This document shows positions 30,387-41,112 of a DNA stretch of 64,000 bases, one piece after another. This stretch comes from Azorinus chamasolen (Eukaryota > Mollusca > Bivalvia > Cardiida > Solecurtidae). The translations under genes were made by a program, and so were the position numbers. Position 1 is the stretch's first letter, and each line of letters starts with the position of its first letter. The notes under the pieces are model-generated. The model saw only the letters and a program-made list of their open reading frames with translations. It did no database searches and was not told where the DNA came from. Location: contig OY755238.1 of the NCBI GenBank assembly GCA_963576725.1, forward strand, positions 30,476,145-30,540,144. The letters are read 5' to 3'.

Positions 30387-30503
30387 CACTTTATTGATGA
30401 ACATTTATACGTGAATTAATCACTTCGTGTATTGTCATAATCCTATGTTTAACACTGTAAAACTAATAAAGGAAATTTTAACTCAGACATACGCTGTAGG
30501 ATC

Positions 30504-30686
30504 AGGGTCCATGCTTATAAAGCTTTTAGTTGAGCATGAGATCGTTCTCAAGCTTTTGATTGGTCAGATTTGAGCCAACGGCTCAAATCTGACCAATCAA
30601 AAGCTTGAGAACTCAAATCTGACCAATCAAAAGCTTGAGAACGAAACTCAGACTCAACTAAAAGCTTTATAAGCATGGACCCAGAT
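30504..30686. mobile_element. Family J inverted-repeat element, internally duplicated
   Basis: GGGTCCATGCTTATAAAGCT to AGCTTTATAAGCATGGACCC. The inner stem CTCAAGCTTTTGATTGGTCA is present once on the left and twice on the right. Other copies at 59187 and, degraded, 46070. Confidence 0.75.
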
Positions 30687-30689
30687 CTG

Positions 30690-30822
30690 TGTAGTTCTTT
30701 GAGTAAGCCGAGCATACACTGATCAGACAACTCCTATACATTTGTAGGAGCTGTTAGAGCTGGGGTTTCGCTGTTAGTAAAGGCGTTAAAATGCGTTTCT
30801 ATGAAGGAAAGTGAATTCGTCG
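30690..30822. mobile_element. Family A fragment
   Basis: CTGATCAGACAACTCCTATA...TGTAGGAGCTGTTAGAG and the short flank ATGAAGGAAAGTGAA. Confidence 0.5.
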
Positions 30823-30825
30823 TCA

Positions 30826-30950
30826 CAGGATCCAGACTGTTAGACACCCTTATTGCATGTTGGATGACAAACTGATTATACCTTGACTTTTGAAAATGTA
30901 GTCGGTGAAAAATTGTGTAAACATAATTTGCTCAGCAGGCTAAAGGTTAA
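30826..30950. mobile_element. Family C'' half element
   Basis: AGGATCCAGACTGTTAGACA, ACTGATTATACCTTGA and CAGGCTAAAGGTTAA. The mirror-image flank occurs at 42745-42850. Confidence 0.55.
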
Positions 30951-31011
30951 CTAATTTCTGTATGAAGCTTAGTAGTCAGCATAAAAGCATCATATTACTA
31001 ATAAGTTAGCA

Positions 31012-31201
31012 TACAGTATAACCTGTCTTAAGCGGTCATCAAAAAAGAGGTCTAATTATGGGTTTGTATGACAGGTGGTAGCTTAATGCAAATCAAACGT
31101 AATGCAGAAAACTCCTATAGGCCCTGCATTAAGCAACCGCCTGCTTTTTAAGACTCCTATGTTCCAAAAATGAATGACCGCTTAAAACATGTTCTACTGT
31201 A
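31012..31201. mobile_element. TA-5 MITE
   Basis: TA-CAGTATAACCTGTCTTAA to GTTCTACTG-TA. Hairpin cut after AACTCCTATAGG. Carries intact TTAA sites CTTTTTAAGACTCC and ACCGCTTAAAAC. Confidence 0.8.
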
Positions 31202-32150
31202 TGTCTTTTGTTTCGCAAAACCATTTATATACGTGGACATATATTGCAAATGAGGTCCAAATTAGTTTCCATAAGCAGTTTATATAATGTTTTTGTCATC
31301 AATTAGTACGCAGGGTTACATGGTTGACACTATGGAAAAAGTGACTGTCATTTTCAACATAGTATACCATAATAGTATAGCATAAATACAGCTATCACCC
31401 TGAAAATGGCGATCAAGAAAGTTTCCTAAAACCAAACACACCACAATGTTCCCTAGAACAGTCTTCCATTTTCTATATATTTCCAGTTTCCTTGGACCAT
31501 TGAACGCGTTATAAATATAGCAGAGAATATGTTTCTCGGAAAGTGTATTGTTATATGCTGGTAGTGTCTATTCCGATATTCTTTGATTATAACCAGTTAA
31601 TAGTTTGATATTTTATAACTTCACCAGACTGGCTATAACTGTCACAATTTCATTCCAATCAAATTAATAAAAGCTCATTTAAACACAGCACCCAGCTTAT
31701 TTAATTAAAGATAATAAGGACCTTTAATATTTATGCGTGTTTTAAACTCTAAATTTTGCACTTTTTGACGTTATCATTAATTTGATTATGCAAATGTTTA
31801 AAGTAGATTAAGCTGTTTGACAATCCATGACAATTTAAGATGTTACCTACTATTTTAAACTTTGTCTGAGTGGGGTAAGTGAGTGCTTTACTATGCCATT
31901 GTCGTAAATCCTCTCGCTCAGAAAGTGTCGTACTTCTTTCCCTCATAGAGGTGGTTGATTGTGTTGATTAACGTCCGTTTCTGCCAAGTATGGGTGCTGA
32001 CCGTGCCAAGGCGGTACTCTCTTTGTCACCCTTCCTTTTGTTTGCCTTGCGTCTTTGTGCTTGTGGTTTGTTCATGTTGTGGAACGTTTGTCCCTGTTTC
32101 TTGTGTGTCTTTTGGTGTTTTCTGTGTTCATTTCGTGTGTGTGTGTGCGT
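31202..32150. other. Gene-free; possible SINE tail at 31945-31985
   Basis: Mostly unrecognised. GGTGGTTGATTGTGTTGATT then AACGTCCG resembles the tail of the SINE candidate at 44092. Confidence 0.4.
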
Positions 32151-32162
32151 TTGGGTGTGTGG

Positions 32163-32240
<78 letters not shown>
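32151..32240 (+). repeat. (GT)n dinucleotide array
   Basis: About 38 uninterrupted GT units after a shorter impure run. Cys/Val and Thr/His frames here are repeat artefacts. Confidence 0.98.
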
Positions 32241-32241
<1 letters not shown>

Positions 32242-32354
32242 ATGCTGTCTATCGGTGTTTTGGTGGTGGTTGCGTATTGCATGTGGCTTTGCCTGCTTGA
32301 CTTTACTACTTTTTCAATTAATTGGACGCCTAGAGATACGTGTAATATTAGTTA

Positions 32355-32444
32355 CAGGGTGTACGGGCTGGTATGACCGGGTTAGATCCCGCATTTCCTG
32401 GGAAATACGTGGTCTAACCCGGTCATACCAGCCCGTACACCCTG
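32355..32444. repeat. Perfect 32-bp inverted repeat
   Basis: CAGGGTGTACGGGCTGGTAT and GACCGGGTTAGA pair exactly with 32413-32444. The loop contains a small inner palindrome ATTTCCTGGGAAAT. Weaker pairing (ACGTGTAAT.../...TACCGTGT) continues outside, so it may be a small MITE. Confidence 0.85.
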
Positions 32445-32929
32445 CCAAATTACCGTGTAACGACCTTATTGCCAGTCAGAGATACGATTAAGAAACGAAA
32501 AACTCTTTATTTGCTGACATTAGATCTCTAATTATATTACGACATGACAAGGAAAGCACGACGTCATCACAAAGCAAATATGACATCGTCTCAGAGCAAT
32601 TTCGAAAGAGGAATTTAAACTTCACTTGTAAACATTTGAGGTTAACGGTTACACGCTGTACTGAGAAGTTGATAGTGTCAACTCGAGGAACATACGAGGA
32701 ACAGTTTTTTTACGTTCATTATCGATTATTTGGTCGTAATCCGTCCAGAATTAATGGAGTAAGGACAGTATGAAATTTCGAATCGATGCTAAAAACAAAA
32801 ACAAAATGAATGACGTCACGCTATAAATTTGAATTCTGTATTCTCCGTGGAAGACGCCGAATACGGTTCTGTACATCCCGGCAGTTTTTGGCAAACTGTC
32901 CAATCAAATTCCAAGGATTTACTCTGGCT
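32445..32929. other. Gene-free, nothing recognised
   Basis: A TGACGTCA CRE-like word at 32811 and a CCAATCAAAT word are the only motifs noted; no gene model to attach them to. Confidence 0.35.
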
Positions 32930-33100
32930 GGTAATAATATTAGTTATACAGATCATTGGCGGGGGTATCTGACTTTTTGTTTCCTGCTGAGGAAAATCAT
33001 GTTGCCCGAGCCGTCAGGCGAGGGCTACATATATTTTCCTCAGCAGGGAATAAAAAGTCAGATATCCCGCCAATGATCTGTATAGCGATTTTATTATACT
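32930..33100. mobile_element. Long inverted-repeat element with GCCCGAGCC..GGCGAGGGC loop
   Basis: TATACAGATCATTGGCGGG to CCCGCCAATGATCTGTATA with inner stem TTCCTGCTGAGGAAAAT, extended outward by ATA-rich pairing. The loop holds a second imperfect stem TGCCCGAGCCGTCAGGCGAG. Confidence 0.75.
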
Positions 33101-33907
33101 GCAAAGTTTAATATGTGTAGCAGTTAATTAGCGTTGTTAATATAGGCGTCGTTTTGCTTCCCTTCAGGGGCCTCATACTGTAAGGTAAGGGCTTATATCA
33201 CTCTGCGATCCTAGTTCGCCGTGTGTAATGACCAGTTCATTACACTTGTGGATAGAAAGGGATCTTCCAAGTGCATTAGTTTCTCAAAAGATTGAAAGAA
33301 TCAGACGTTAGTAAAAGTTTCAGCGGTTAAGCATATTAATTGGTGGAATTTTGGCGCAATTCCGACGTCGTTTGGATGACGTCAAAATGACGGTTTTATA
33401 ATATTCAAACAAATGGGCGTAGGGAGGAGCGGCTATACTGCAATTTAAAGGTACGTATACTGTGCATGTGCATAAATAAAATCTGAATCGAATTGGGTGT
33501 GGATTGTCTTTGTAAAGGCGGGTTTTGGGGGATAATCGGTACGTGCACAAGCACTTTGACAACATTTGCAGCATCAGATCAGAATAAGACCTTCGCCACG
33601 TATCGGGCTCATTTACATTGTTATACAACAATTATAACAAAAATGTTTCTCAATGGATAACTTTGTTCCGCCCCAAACTCTTGTTATTTCGTTTGAGAGC
33701 GGTTGTTTGGATCGCATCGACGAAGTGAAACTGGTCGGCCATTTTTATTTTGTTATAGCAAGGAAGCGAGGCCGTCGACGGGGGAAATTCCATTGTTGCT
33801 CATGACTCCGTATATACATCAGAATTTAGAGGGATACACGGCTTTTATATTTGGCTAATTGACCAATCAAAATCGAGGATTTTACTTTGCATTATAATAA
33901 AGTGTCT
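33101..33907. other. Gene-free, no MITEs of the main families
   Basis: Contains a second TGACGTCA at 33377 and ACCAATCAAAATCGAGGATT near 33862, similar to 32898. A 103-residue minus frame (33320-33631) shows no domain. Confidence 0.35.
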
Positions 33908-34106
33908 TAACCCTTTCCCTTATAGAATGCCACAACCCGTTCGAAAGGAACAATCTCTATGAAACTCAGATATTATCTCACTCTTTAAGTTAAACTTTAC
34001 CATCATGTATAAACTCACTCCTATTTACATGTACGTTTCACACAAAAAAAACTTAGACCAGACAACTCTTGTAGATGTCTGGCTAGTGTCTGCTCTGTTT
34101 GCTTAA
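33908..34106. mobile_element. Family A relic
   Basis: TTAACCCTTTCCCTTATA, AGACCAGACAACTCTTGTAG, GTGTCTGCTCTGTTTGCTTA. Its final TTAA is the first TTAA of the next element. Confidence 0.5.
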
Positions 34107-34350
34107 CTCTGTCCCTTATATCAGCGCATTTTCACGCATCTGCAAACAGAGTAGACCCAAATCAGACGGCTCCTTTAGGAGCCGTCTAATCAGGGTCTGC
34201 TCAGTTTGCTTATGGTGTAATATAGATCTGATTATACAGCTTCTGTCTGAGCCAAAATGTACTGTGTTCATATGCCATTATAAATATAATCTTATTAATA
34301 TTCATGACGTCATTATTTCTTACATGAATATGCAACAGGGAAATGGTTAA
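34103..34350. mobile_element. Family A MITE, complete
   Basis: TTAACTCTGTCCCTTATA to CAACAGGGAAATGGTTAA. Hairpin CAAACAGAGTAGACCCAAAT with centre GGCTCCTTTAGGAGCC. Short flank left, A left / T right. Confidence 0.88.
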
Positions 34351-34624
34351 CTAATGTTATTGAACAGATTCTGCAATGTCTACCATTGCAAAACAATTGT
34401 ATGTTTCGTGTGCCTTAATAAACAAGTATCAAGTATATTGCTCTTTCAAGTTAAAGTGATAATCTCTGATTGTAAACTGTTGCGGTTTTGTTTTTCAATA
34501 AAATCACAAACCGTCACATTATTTGTTATTAAGATTGTCAATTAGAATCTAAATGCAAACAGGCCTCTGTGATACACAATAAACCGTTTGTGTCGATCCT
34601 TATAATTTTGTATTGCACAACAAA

Positions 34625-34862
34625 ATATTATTGGCCTCTTTCATACTGTTACGGAATTAAAATGCAGCTTGAATAAATGCTAATACATTGACGAATAACA
34701 ACGGCGTTCGATATCAAAACATATAGACGTTTTGTCTTCCTCAGCGTAGGCTATATTATATATCGGGTTGCGGTAAACTTCTTTTATGTAAATAAACAAA
34801 CAACATGTATATATGCAATTTATTGGTTTTCTAAAAAGAGTTGCAAGTAGAGACTATCACTT
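34625..34862. repeat. Dispersed repeat M, copy 2
   Basis: GTTCGATATCAA, GTCTTCCTCAGCGT, AAATAAACAAACAAC and TTGCAAGTAGAGACTATCAC, matching copy 3 and, more weakly, copy 1. Confidence 0.55.
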
Positions 34863-35091
34863 TTAACCCATTACCTCATAGGCTATTTTTAGATACAACC
34901 TCTTTGAATAAATCTACCGAAAAGGAGCATTAACTAGAGAAAAGGAAAATTTTAGAATTTTGTAGTTTGAAACCATTGTGATAAATAGAGCATTTGCTCC
35001 TATAGGAGCAAATGCTCTATTTATCACAATGGTTTCACAAAGTGACTTTAACAGAGTCGTCTAAAGTCGTCAATATCAGGGAATGGGTTAA
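34863..35091. mobile_element. Family B MITE, complete (B5)
   Basis: TTAACCCATTACCTCATA to ATCAGGGAATGGGTTAA. Perfect stem TGTGATAAATAGAGCATTTG with centre GCTCCTATAGGAGC. The best reference copy of family B. Confidence 0.93.
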
Positions 35092-35112
35092 AATACTGTT
35101 CCTTCAAGTGAT

Positions 35113-35359
35113 GTAACACGTTCGGCGCCAAATTACTAATTGTCGTCTGCAGCCCAATTTTGTGAAAACATTCGGTAAAATTAGAAAATGAAATAAACAA
35201 AATGCGAATTTCAAAGGAATGAAGCACATATATAGAAATAGAGTTTGTGACAAAATGTGAAGTCCCTTGTCAGACGCCGCCTTGAAAAGGCGGCGTCTGA
35301 TATGGGACTGCACTCTTTGTCGTGGTGTAGTTTTACGACATTGGCGGTGAAATGGTTAA
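35113..35359. mobile_element. Family G MITE (G4)
   Basis: TAACACGTTCGGCGCCAA to GGCGGTGAAATGGTTAA. Hairpin centre GCCGCCTTGAAAAGGCGGC. T/A arm mismatch present. Confidence 0.88.
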
Positions 35360-35582
35360 AGGTTATTCGTGTATAATGTTCCTTAAAGTAAGAATGTCAT
35401 CAAGGTATATAGCGATAAATTGAAAACACATTTAGATAAATACTCAGGAAAGTGAGCCAGGTATATATCAATAAAATGAAAATAGTTTAGATTTAGATAA
35501 TGCACAGACGTCAGAAAAGTATGTATACATGTATGATATACTAAAGACACTTTAGATACGCAAGAAGATAAACAAAGCATAG

Positions 35583-35905
35583 TGTAATCTCGTTATCTCG
35601 AATCGGATAACTCGAACTTCGATATAACTCGAGTTAAACATTCGGTCCCTTCCATTTGCAATACAGAATTGCTATAAAACTCCTGATTGTACACATCTAT
35701 AAACACACGCGACAGCTTAATGCAGGTCGCAAATAACGCTGAAGACTCCTACAGGAGCTTTCAGCACTACCTGCGACCTGCATCAAAATGAGAAAGTTTT
35801 CAAGTAAGAAACAGACTGACTCGAACTCCCGCTATATCGAAGTATGTGTATTAACTAGTGTGTATGGCCTCTTAAAGTTCGAGATATCAAGAGTCCATTG
35901 TATAT
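35583..35905. mobile_element. TA-4 MITE, diverged
   Basis: Several inverted TCTCGAA / TTCGAGATAT words at the ends, as in Tigger-type elements. Hairpin AATGCAGGTCGCAAATAACG around ACTCCTACAGGAGCT. Confidence 0.65.
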
Positions 35906-36174
35906 AGCAATAAACTGAAGCTATATGTTTAACCCGTACCCAATCAACACTATTGGATGTACACAATGTAATGTTCAGTGTCAAACGCTGTGTTGATGAA
36001 CCCTAAAGTAAAACTGTCTCAAATGTGGAAAACAACAAATATAATAGTATTTTCACAGTAATGTCTTTATCCTTTAATATGCTAAAGGAACAGCGTGTAT
36101 AGGACCTTTCTTAACAGTGTAGACTGAGAATGGCTATTGGACCCGTTAATCAGTGTCTACCCTGTTTGTCATAA

Positions 36175-36382
36175 TACAGTAAAACCTCTCTATAACGGCC
36201 AATAAATTGTGTTAATTAGTTGGTATTTAAGGCAGGTGACTGCTTAAAGCAAGGTGAAAGTAAAACAAAACGCTCCTATAGGAGCGTTCTGTTTTACTTT
36301 CACCTTACTGTAAGCAGCCACATGCCTTAAACACAAAATACTTAATGTAATTTAATGGCCGTTATAGAGAGCTTTTACTGCA
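36175..36382. mobile_element. TA-2 MITE, complete
   Basis: TA-CAGTAAAACCTCTCTATA to GAGAGCTTTTACTGCA. Centre ACGCTCCTATAGGAGCGT. Confidence 0.9.
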
Positions 36383-36492
36383 ATCGTTTTCTTCAGCGAT
36401 GAATTTGATACACCTTTTGGCTAGATTTATCTTCAGAAAAGGAGGAGACAGGTTTATTTATTCAGCAGATTGGGGGTTAAATCCTTATGGTT

Positions 36493-36706
36493 TTAACCCT
36501 TTCGCTGCCCAACTCTGTCGTCTGCTAACTTTGCCGTCTGCTACAAAATTTCATTTTTTGATATTCTTCATTTTTGTTTCAAAAACATAATAACAGTAAC
36601 AAACAGTTTGGATCCTGATGAGACGCCGAGTTACTCGGCGTCTCATCTGGATCCAAACTGTTTGCATAGGTAATCACAGATCCGGCATTGGCAGTGAAAG
36701 GGTTAA
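36493..36706. mobile_element. Family C MITE, complete (C6)
   Basis: TTAACCCTTTCGCTGCCC to GGCAGTGAAAGGGTTAA, 214 bp. Hairpin CAAACAGTTTGGATCCTGAT with centre GCCGAGTTACTCGGC. Identical in length, but opposite in orientation, to 45783-45996. Confidence 0.93.
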
Positions 36707-36857
36707 AAGGCAAGAAGCGGTTTCGAAAGGCATGATAAATTAGCATTTCAACATTTGTTAATTTACTATCCTTGCAATCACAAAACATTCAAGTGCTTCT
36801 TGGCTCTGCATGTCTAATCTTCGAACCCATGCAACTATGGAGGATCTGAAAGGACAT

Positions 36858-37057
36858 ACCCTTTATTCCGCCAAGCACGAACTGATTTGTACTTGCAAAC
36901 AACGAAGATCCAGATGAGACGCTGAGTTACTCCGAGTCTCATCTGGATCTAAGCTGTTTGACTCTCGGGCAATGGCGTCTCGAAAATTCAAATGAATCGG
37001 AATTAAGAAGATAATATTATATCCAATCAGAATTTTTAAAGCAGAAAGGGGATAATA
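36858..37057. mobile_element. Family C MITE, diverged flanks
   Basis: GCAAACAACGAAGATCCAGA, centre GCTGAGTTACTCCGAG, CATCTGGATCTAAGCTGTTT. The ends have lost TTAA. Confidence 0.65.
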
Positions 37058-37067
37058 CTCACTGAAC

Positions 37068-37317
37068 TTAACCCTTCGCTTGCTATTCACGTCAATCTAC
37101 CTACCTGTAAATAGTGAAAACCCAGATGAGACAGCTCCTGCAGGAGCTGCCTCATCAGGGTCTGCACTATTTACAAGTTGATCGTGCAACCAGTGCACTC
37201 CACAGCAGTGATTGCACAGCGAAATACTAGTACGCAGTGAAGATATATGTAATTATACAACAGGGCATGGGTAAAGAAGGAGAAATGTATTTTAAAATTC
37301 AGCAAGAGAAGGGTTAA
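37068..37317. mobile_element. Family F MITE, complete, reverse (F2)
   Basis: TTAACCCTTCGCTTGCTA to CAGCAAGAGAAGGGTTAA. Centre CAGCTCCTGCAGGAGCTG. Short flank left, A left / T right. Confidence 0.92.
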
Positions 37318-37512
37318 GAAAGTTCACTGCGTAGGTGACAGCCGTCACCAAAACGTCCCGCAACTGTTATGTAATGATTATTTATGTTGTTGAACGAAGG
37401 CAGAGTTGAAATGAAGGGATTATACCATAAATTTTCACTGAAGCTTTTGCATTACTATAGTTCAGGTATGCACCTCTATCCCTACTAGACGAATAATTAA
37501 ACTCCACTTCTT

Positions 37513-37745
37513 ATTAACCCTTTTCTTCACAAATATGTATTTTCTTGCATTTTGTAACAGAGTTGACCCAGCTCAGACAGCCTCTAAAGTATATGTCTGA
37601 TCGGGGTCTGTTCTGTTTGCATATAGAAATTTATAGATCTGATTTTACAGTTTCCACCATGGTGAACTAAATCCCATTCCATGGTTTTTAATGGTTTTGT
37701 CCATGAATTTTACTCAGGTGATAAAATCTTGTAAAAATGTTTAAT
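37513..37745. mobile_element. Family A MITE
   Basis: TTAACCCTTTTCTTCACA, TAACAGAGTTGACCCAGCTC, centre CCTCTAAAGTATATG, GGGTCTGTTCTGTTTGCATA, long flank. The right end is decayed. Confidence 0.65.
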
Positions 37746-37912
37746 GTCGCAAAAACACCGCATCGATTTCCAATACGCTTTGCCCCTGAAATATGCATAT
37801 TCATTGCAGTTTAGTGGCTATGCAATGTATATTTGAGATATATTCTCTGAGAAAAGTGATACATTCAAATTCAAACTGACTTTGTACGAGCTGACCTTGT
37901 ATGGTATGCAAG

Positions 37913-38200
37913 CTAACCCATTACCTGATAGTTTTTTTTTATCCAAACCAATTCCCGCATAGGCTATTACTTTACCGAAGCTCTTGAATAAATCTACTGA
38001 AAGGGAGCATTTACTAGAAAACGTGAAACTTTTAGAATTGTGTAGTTTTGAAACCGCTGTGATAAACAGTGTTGCAACCAATGTGATAAATCGAGCATTT
38101 GCTCCTGTGGAGCAAATGCTCTATTTGTCACAATGGTTTCAAAAAGTGACTTTTACAGAGGTGTTTACAAGTATAGGCGTCAATATGAGGGAAAGGGTTA
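37913..38200. mobile_element. Family B MITE with internal duplications (B6)
   Basis: CTAACCCATTACCTGATA to GAGGGAAAGGGTTAG. The long flank has an extra CATAGGCTATTA block, and the left arm start is repeated (GAAACCGCTGTGATAA, CAACCAATGTGATAA) before AGCATTTGCTCC. Confidence 0.8.
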
Positions 38201-38265
38201 GTGTGATAGTCTGTACCCTGCAACGCGTTATAAACTACCTAAAATTACATAAACCGTTATAGAAG

Positions 38266-38471
38266 TACAGTAAAACCCCGCTAATGCGACCACCAAAAAT
38301 GGGCGTAATTATGGGTGCCAGGGGCAGGTGGTAGCTTAATGCAGGACAAAGGTTATGCAGAAAGCTCCTCTAGGAGATTTCTGCATAACGTTCGTCCTGC
38401 ATTAAGCTACCAGCTGCGTATGAAGACAGTCATGTTTATTTATTAAGTAGTCGCATTAGAGGGGTTCTACA
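38266..38471. mobile_element. TA-1 MITE
   Basis: TA-CAGTAAAACCCCGCTAAT to CATTAGAGGGGTTCTAC. Stem GCAGGTGGTAGCTTAATGCA, centre AAGCTCCTCTAGGAG. Confidence 0.88.
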
Positions 38472-38689
38472 AAAAAGTCATTCGAATAAACGCCAAAGAA
38501 GACCAAATATCTATGTATTTAATATCGAATACCCCGATGTTTTTCGTCAATGTATTTTCAGTTTGTGTTTTAGTTTCGTAACTGCCTGACGTATGCGGAA
38601 GATAGTTTATTGTTCAACAGTTTCGACGAAAAACATTTATATTTTATCATAGGGACATTTATCGATAGAAGTTCAAATTGATAATTTTC

Positions 38690-38760
38690 ATGAGATTTGA
38701 ACCCCGGACCTCCGGACCGGCAGTCAAGCGCGTTACCACTAGACCACCATACACCACCAT
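38690..38760 (-). repeat. tRNA-like SINE head
   Basis: On the minus strand, A-box TGGTCTAGTGG and B-box GGTTCAAATCT are separated as in a tRNA, with CTTGACTGCC between them. The T stem is broken, so it is a SINE head or tRNA pseudogene and not a working tRNA. Confidence 0.55.
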
Positions 38761-38799
38761 ATTAGACACTCAATGCACACGAAAATTAATAATGTATGT

Positions 38800-38861
38800 A
38801 GTAATAATAATGATAAAAATGATTATAATGATGATGATGATGATGATGATGATACTGTTGA

Positions 38862-38917
<56 letters not shown>

Positions 38918-39085
38918 CTACTACTACTACTACTCCTACTACTTCTTCTACTACCAATACTACTACTACTGCTACTGCTACTACTACTACTATTACACTA
39001 CTACTACTACTGCTTCTACTACTATCACTGCTACTACTACTGCTACTACTACTATTACTACTACTACTAATAATAATAACAAAAT
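38800..39085 (+). repeat. Trinucleotide array (GAT)n then (CTA)n
   Basis: GATGATGATGATGATGAT to about 38850, then ACTACTACT runs with CCT, TCT and GCT interruptions. Long Leu, Thr and Tyr frames are artefacts. Confidence 0.97.
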
Positions 39086-39121
39086 AACAATAATATTTAC
39101 CTAAGCAAAAGTTTTGTCAAT

Positions 39122-39300
39122 AAGACAACTAGTCTCAGTTTATTATAATAGTTTATGAACAAAGGATTTTGGGCCATGGCAGAACTTGTAGAATCGAATC
39201 TATGAAACATACATTCCGTTTATTAGAAAACGAAACAGACCCAGATCAGGCAGTACTAACAGGTCTGATCTCGGTCTACTCTGTTTGCAAATATACGGAC
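39122..39300. mobile_element. Family A relic
   Basis: GCCATGGCAGAACTTGTAGA long-flank words, arms CGAAACAGACCCAGATCAGG and CGGTCTACTCTGTTTGC with a shrunken centre. Confidence 0.6.
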
Positions 39301-39471
39301 ATGTTGTAAAATAATAAATCCACAAAATCGCTCCGTTCAATAGCCTATTTTGTTTTATTAGATTGATTTCAGGGTGATTTATTGCCTTAAGCTATCGCGT
39401 CAACTTAAGTGTTCTTACTTAACTTTTCCCCCTCATATGTTTTCACCGATGTGCTCTGGAATTCGAATAGC

Positions 39472-39701
39472 TTAACACATCCCCCCCCTATTGACGCATT
39501 TTTGCGCATCTGTAAAAGTCACATTTTGATACTATTGTGATAAATAGAGCATTTGCTCTATAGGAGCAAATGCTCTATTTATCTCAATGGTTTCACAACG
39601 ACACAATTCTAAAATTCTCCTTTTCTATAGTTAATGCTCCTTTTCGGTAGATTTATTCAAAGAGTTTGGGTATAAAAAAATTATAGGACGGAATGAGTTA
39701 A
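39472..39701. mobile_element. Family B MITE (B7)
   Basis: TTAACACATCCCCCCCCTA to ACGGAATGAGTTAA. Stem AATAGAGCATTTGCTC around TATAGG. The left end has a 9-base C run. Confidence 0.8.
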
Positions 39702-39714
39702 GTCTCATCGTGTG

Positions 39715-39910
39715 TCCTTTTTACTCTATAAACACGCTTTAGCGCTTTTTGTATACCTAGATCAGACAGACAACTGATGTGGAGCCGTCTAACCATTGAA
39801 TACTCTCTTTGCTTAAAAAAATGATAAACGATGTGAAACAAAGCTTCTGTCATAATGAAGAAATCCTTTTTAAAGATACCATTATAAACAAGATGCTTAT
39901 TAATACATGT
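39715..39910. mobile_element. Family A relic
   Basis: TATAAACACGCTTTAGCGC, CTAGATCAGACAGACAACTG, GGAGCCGTCTAACC and TCTTTGCTTA. Heavily mutated. Confidence 0.45.
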
Positions 39911-39912
39911 AT

Positions 39913-40098
39913 ATACAGTAAAAAACCCTCTAAACCGGAATTCTAGTAGAGAAGAATTTAATACTTTTAGGTAGGTGGCTGCTTAATGCATAGCTCGTCT
40001 AGGGGCTTTCGGCATGACTTTCACCCTATATTAAGCTGCCAGTTGTCTCTAAGGCCGATATTATACTAAAATATACGTCCAGTTTAGAGAGTTTACTG
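39913..40098. mobile_element. TA-3 MITE
   Basis: TA-CAGTAAAAAACCCTCTAA to CAGTTTAGAGAGTTTACTG. The left palindrome arm is deleted (TAATGCATAGCTCGTCTAGG). Confidence 0.7.
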
Positions 40099-40112
40099 CA
40101 TATAAGCAAAAT

Positions 40113-40795
40113 CGTCGCTGTGCTGACAAAACCTCGTATATCCATTTTGGCCGAAAATCGTTTCTTCACGATTTCTGATTTAAATGTACAATGCCCACAT
40201 CCTGTCAAAATCTCAGCGCAATCGGCCAATGAAAAGTGTCAAAACTCGCCCGTGATTAAACCTCGTATATTTATTGGTCTGAAATTTTCAATATCAAAAC
40301 CTCGTATAAATTTTACTCTTCAAGCATGCGGAGCAATGCCATTAAACATATCAAAACAAATGCAGATTAGGTCAGTGCATGTATTGTGGTACATAGAGCA
40401 TAGGTCTGTCCCTTTCTTGGTGTGTCAAGGTACAAAGCTTAGACTAAAGTGGAATGTAAATTGTCGTATATCATGATCGCCGAATAAAAGATAAACGACG
40501 AAATATCGTATAAATGGTAAGACCTAGTATATACATAAGTTGAACAAAACTTGGTACAACTATTCCATACATTTAAAAAATCGTCATACATGTACCAAAT
40601 GATAGGAAAAATAAAGTTTTATGAATGATAGAATAAATAAAGTATTATCAATTAATTTGTGTTTTAATATTGTACAAGAATACATGTATAGACCTTATTT
40701 GTCACATAAAGACGAATTTACCAAAAAAATCAGTTTTTTGCTTCTCCTGAAAAGTAATGATTTTCATTTTACGAGGTTTTGTCAGCACAGCGACG
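40113..40795. mobile_element. 683-bp TIR element with CCTCGTA subterminal repeats
   Basis: Perfect 26-bp terminal inverted repeats beginning CGTCGCTGTGCTGACAAAAC and ending CTCGTA. AAAT lies on both outer sides, a possible 4-bp target duplication. AAACCTCGTATA recurs inside near 40131, 40258 and 40299, with relatives (GTCGTATATC, ATCGTATAAA) further in, as if bound repeatedly by one protein. The 118-residue frame at 40120-40476 starts in the TIR and has no recognised domain. No relation to the other families here. Confidence 0.8.
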
Positions 40796-40964
40796 AAATG
40801 CTTATTGATAATTATATTTTGACATTATTTCTTACACGAATATTCATGAGGGATTGGTATTCATGAGGGATGGATATTCATGATGGAAAGGCTTAAGTCT
40901 TCTTAGTCCTTCTTTATGTCTTGCATATCACTTCTTGTATCAAAATGTATCACAGAATATATTA

Positions 40965-41070
40965 ATGACAATAAGTGCATATCCTGGTCAAAGGATTCTC
41001 TCGGGAGTCCGTTTATTTGGGTCTACACTGTTTGCAAATGCCTTAAATACACGGTTGTCGCAGTTTAATG
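40965..41070. mobile_element. Fragment with an I/K-type right arm
   Basis: ATTTGGGTCTACACTGTTTG then CAAATGCCTTAAATAC, as at 30035. Confidence 0.5.
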
Positions 41071-41112
41071 GGTCTAATTCTTCATCAGTGTGTCATATGG
41101 TGTGAGTCCCGA

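Noticed and set aside
31955..32491. 178-residue Cys/Val frame and the opposite Thr/His frame
   Set aside because: Most of each is the (GT)n array; the rest has no domain.
32811..33384. Pair of TGACGTCA sites as a CRE promoter
   Set aside because: No adjacent gene or exon to regulate; two 8-mers in 600 bp are weak evidence.
33320..33631. 103-residue minus frame
   Set aside because: Basic, low-complexity composition, no motif and no supporting neighbours.
38690..38760. Functional tRNA gene
   Set aside because: A and B boxes are present but acceptor and T stems do not pair; likewise at 9705 and 44310.
38678..39087. Poly-Leu, poly-Thr and Tyr-rich frames
   Set aside because: Products of the (CTA)n and (GAT)n arrays.
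40120..40476. 118-residue frame as transposase of the 683-bp element
   Set aside because: Starts within the TIR, too short, no catalytic DDE/D pattern; its KPRI repeats are the subterminal CCTCGTAT words.
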